This document shows positions 6,090-6,118 of a stretch of 6,118 bases of DNA, in pieces. The number at the start of each line of letters is the position of its first letter. Position 1 is the first letter of the stretch. Under the pieces are notes generated by a model. That model saw only the letters and a list, made by a program, of their open reading frames with translations. It was not told the origin of the DNA and made no database searches. A program made the position numbers and the translations under genes. Source of the DNA: Spirochaetia bacterium (GTDB lineage: Bacteria; Spirochaetota; Spirochaetia; Sphaerochaetales; Sphaerochaetaceae); NCBI GenBank assembly GCA_009929055.1, contig SABI01000152.1, forward strand, positions 1 to 6,118, in the 5' to 3' direction.

Positions 6090-6118
6090 TCAAGCAAATA
6101 GACTATAATACCTATCGT

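Larger units (their letters stand above)
6020..6118 (-). mobile_element. 3' end of a group II intron (domains V and VI), bacterial class C-like, truncated by the window edge
   Basis: Read on the - strand, the tail of the window folds into the two catalytic 3' domains of a group II intron. Domain V is at 6058-6089 and domain VI at 6020-6055, with a 2-nt linker between them. The sequence ends in CTACTCGAT, an AY 3' terminus, with a predicted splice end at about 6020, uncertain by 1 nt. The catalytic triad reads CGC rather than AGC, which I associate with bacterial class C introns. The body, including any reverse transcriptase/maturase gene, would lie to the right of the window. Upstream of domain V on the - strand, a short open stretch ends in TGA at 6092-6090, which may be the last codons of the intron-encoded protein. 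The intron is antisense to the antiporter gene and its 3' exon junction lies about 24 nt past that gene's stop codon. Confidence 0.8.

Noticed and set aside
6020..6118. The inverted repeats at the right edge as an ordinary terminator of the antiporter gene
   Set aside because: There is no T-tract after either hairpin on the + strand, and the paired hairpins fit group II intron domains V and VI in detail on the - strand.

Overview
The window looks like a piece of a low-GC bacterial chromosome (by eye a little under 40% GC) with strong AAGGAGG-type ribosome binding sites. Gene content (TRAP transporter, cytosolic GDPD, DUF1611/enolase pair, NhaC-type carrier, group II intron) fits an anaerobic or fermentative Bacillota-like or Spirochaetota-like organism. 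The sequence alone does not decide the phylum.

Layout: all protein genes are on the + strand. (1) From the left edge to 1184 is the large membrane subunit (DctM) of a TRAP transporter. It lacks the family's first ~45-50 residues, and its frame is closed at 18-20 by a stop that one extra A could explain. (2) A cytosolic glycerophosphodiester phosphodiesterase (1214-1942) follows after 29 nt with its own Shine-Dalgarno, so the two are probably one transcript. (3) After a 110-nt gap comes a tightly coupled pair overlapping by ATGA: a DUF1611 P-loop protein (2053-3153, DgcN-like) and an enolase-superfamily dipeptide epimerase/N-acyl amino acid racemase (3150-4208, DgcA-like). This arrangement matches the dgcN-dgcA D-glutamate catabolic pair known from other bacteria. 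(4) A 204-nt intergenic region holds a weak hairpin and a plausible promoter, followed by an NhaC-family Na+/H+ antiporter (4413-5996). (5) At the right edge, on the - strand, lies the 3' end of a group II intron, with domain V and domain VI both recognisable. Its predicted 3' splice end is about 24 nt beyond the antiporter stop codon.

How the genes may work together (inference): the TRAP-GDPD pair suggests uptake and intracellular hydrolysis of a phosphodiester or a related anionic compound. The DUF1611-epimerase pair suggests scavenging of D-glutamate or of peptidoglycan-derived dipeptides. The NhaC-type carrier may supply ion balance or may exchange a related substrate. I see no CRISPR array, tRNA or rRNA. 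Apart from the RNA element at the right edge and the frame defect at the left edge, the window is a conventional metabolic and transport region.
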